Assembly: GCA_900771335.1 (NCBI GenBank)
Contig: CAAGNP010000012.1
Location: 79,266-143,265, forward strand
DNA from: Rikenellaceae bacterium
GTDB lineage: Bacteria; Bacteroidota; Bacteroidia; Bacteroidales; UBA932
Direction: 5' to 3'
Length of the DNA stretch: 64,000 bases
The position numbers were made by a program, and so were the translations under genes. The notes under the pieces are model-generated. The model was not told the DNA's origin. It saw only the letters and a program-made list of their open reading frames with translations, and ran no database searches. This document shows, piece after piece, positions 63,938 to 64,000 of the stretch; the first letter of the stretch is position 1, and the number at the start of each line of letters is the position of its first letter.

Positions 63938-64000
63938 CGTTCAAATTGGTTTTAGTGTTATACTTCAGTTAAATCTCCCTGCCTCGCCATTTGGCTTCCT

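Noticed and set aside
1..64000. CRISPR arrays, rRNA and tRNA genes
   Set aside because: No regularly spaced direct repeats of CRISPR type were seen in the gaps, and no gap contains a recognisable tRNA cloverleaf or rRNA segment by eye.

Overview
The window is chromosomal DNA of a member of the Bacteroidota, most likely order Bacteroidales. The signs are the -7 promoter element TAnnTTTG in front of many genes, A-rich start regions with almost no Shine-Dalgarno sequences, the dksA/traR-ileS pair, a large NtrY-type kinase beside an NtrC-type regulator without a DNA-binding domain, DUF4783 and DUF4369-type proteins, and a dcw cluster containing a short FtsL and an FtsI with a PASTA domain. Genus cannot be fixed from the sequence alone. 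Almost the whole window is core genome. Two parts look accessory: about 4.4-9.4 kb, and the last 1.1 kb.

Layout. 1-3.7 kb (-): 5' end of a DksA/TraR zinc-finger gene, and ileS. 3.8-10.1 kb (+): cvpA, then a compact peptide-secretion locus. This locus has a 46-aa membrane protein, a C39-peptidase ABC exporter, two tiny double-glycine-leader peptides, a TolC-like outer membrane protein and a HlyD/MacA-type adaptor, and it overlaps tsaB. 10.1-25.5 kb (-): a long run of closely packed genes containing xseA-xseB, a glycogen metabolism set (glgB, debranching enzyme, GT4, GH57, and a fused GT3 glycogen synthase / GT35 phosphorylase), ribF, greA, a HIT protein and a TlpA-like lipoprotein. 25.5-29.5 kb (+): engB, prs, nadE, a small Cys-rich membrane protein and der. 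30-35.2 kb: rlmH and a 1190-aa sensor kinase, meeting a sigma-54 response regulator tail to tail. 35.3-39 kb (+): cmk-ispH, efp and a transglutaminase-like lipoprotein, followed by about 390 bp of repeat-rich non-coding DNA. 39.4-42.2 kb (-): O-methyltransferase, M16 protease and a secreted protein of unknown function. 42.2-46.1 kb: dnaX, lptB and an M23 peptidase. 46.3-62.8 kb (+): the complete division/cell-wall operon mraZ-rsmH-ftsL-ftsI-murE-mraY-murD-ftsW-murG-murC-ftsQ-ftsA-ftsZ, then gltX. 62.9-64 kb: probable edge of an integrative element with an excisionase-like HTH gene.

The most interesting region is 4393-9422. Two adjacent small precursors carry aligned 19-residue leaders ending in GG and cores with GxxxG motifs. 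They are encoded with a dedicated peptidase/exporter and a three-part envelope conduit. This has the architecture of a two-peptide (class IIb-like) bacteriocin or signalling-peptide system in a Gram-negative gut-type bacterium. Other notable points are a glycogen synthase-phosphorylase fusion that depends on one A of an A7 tract, a 10-bp-phased TGGAA repeat array upstream of mraZ that looks like its operator, an unusually strong Shine-Dalgarno in front of ftsZ, and a highly structured intergenic region at 39.1-39.4 kb.
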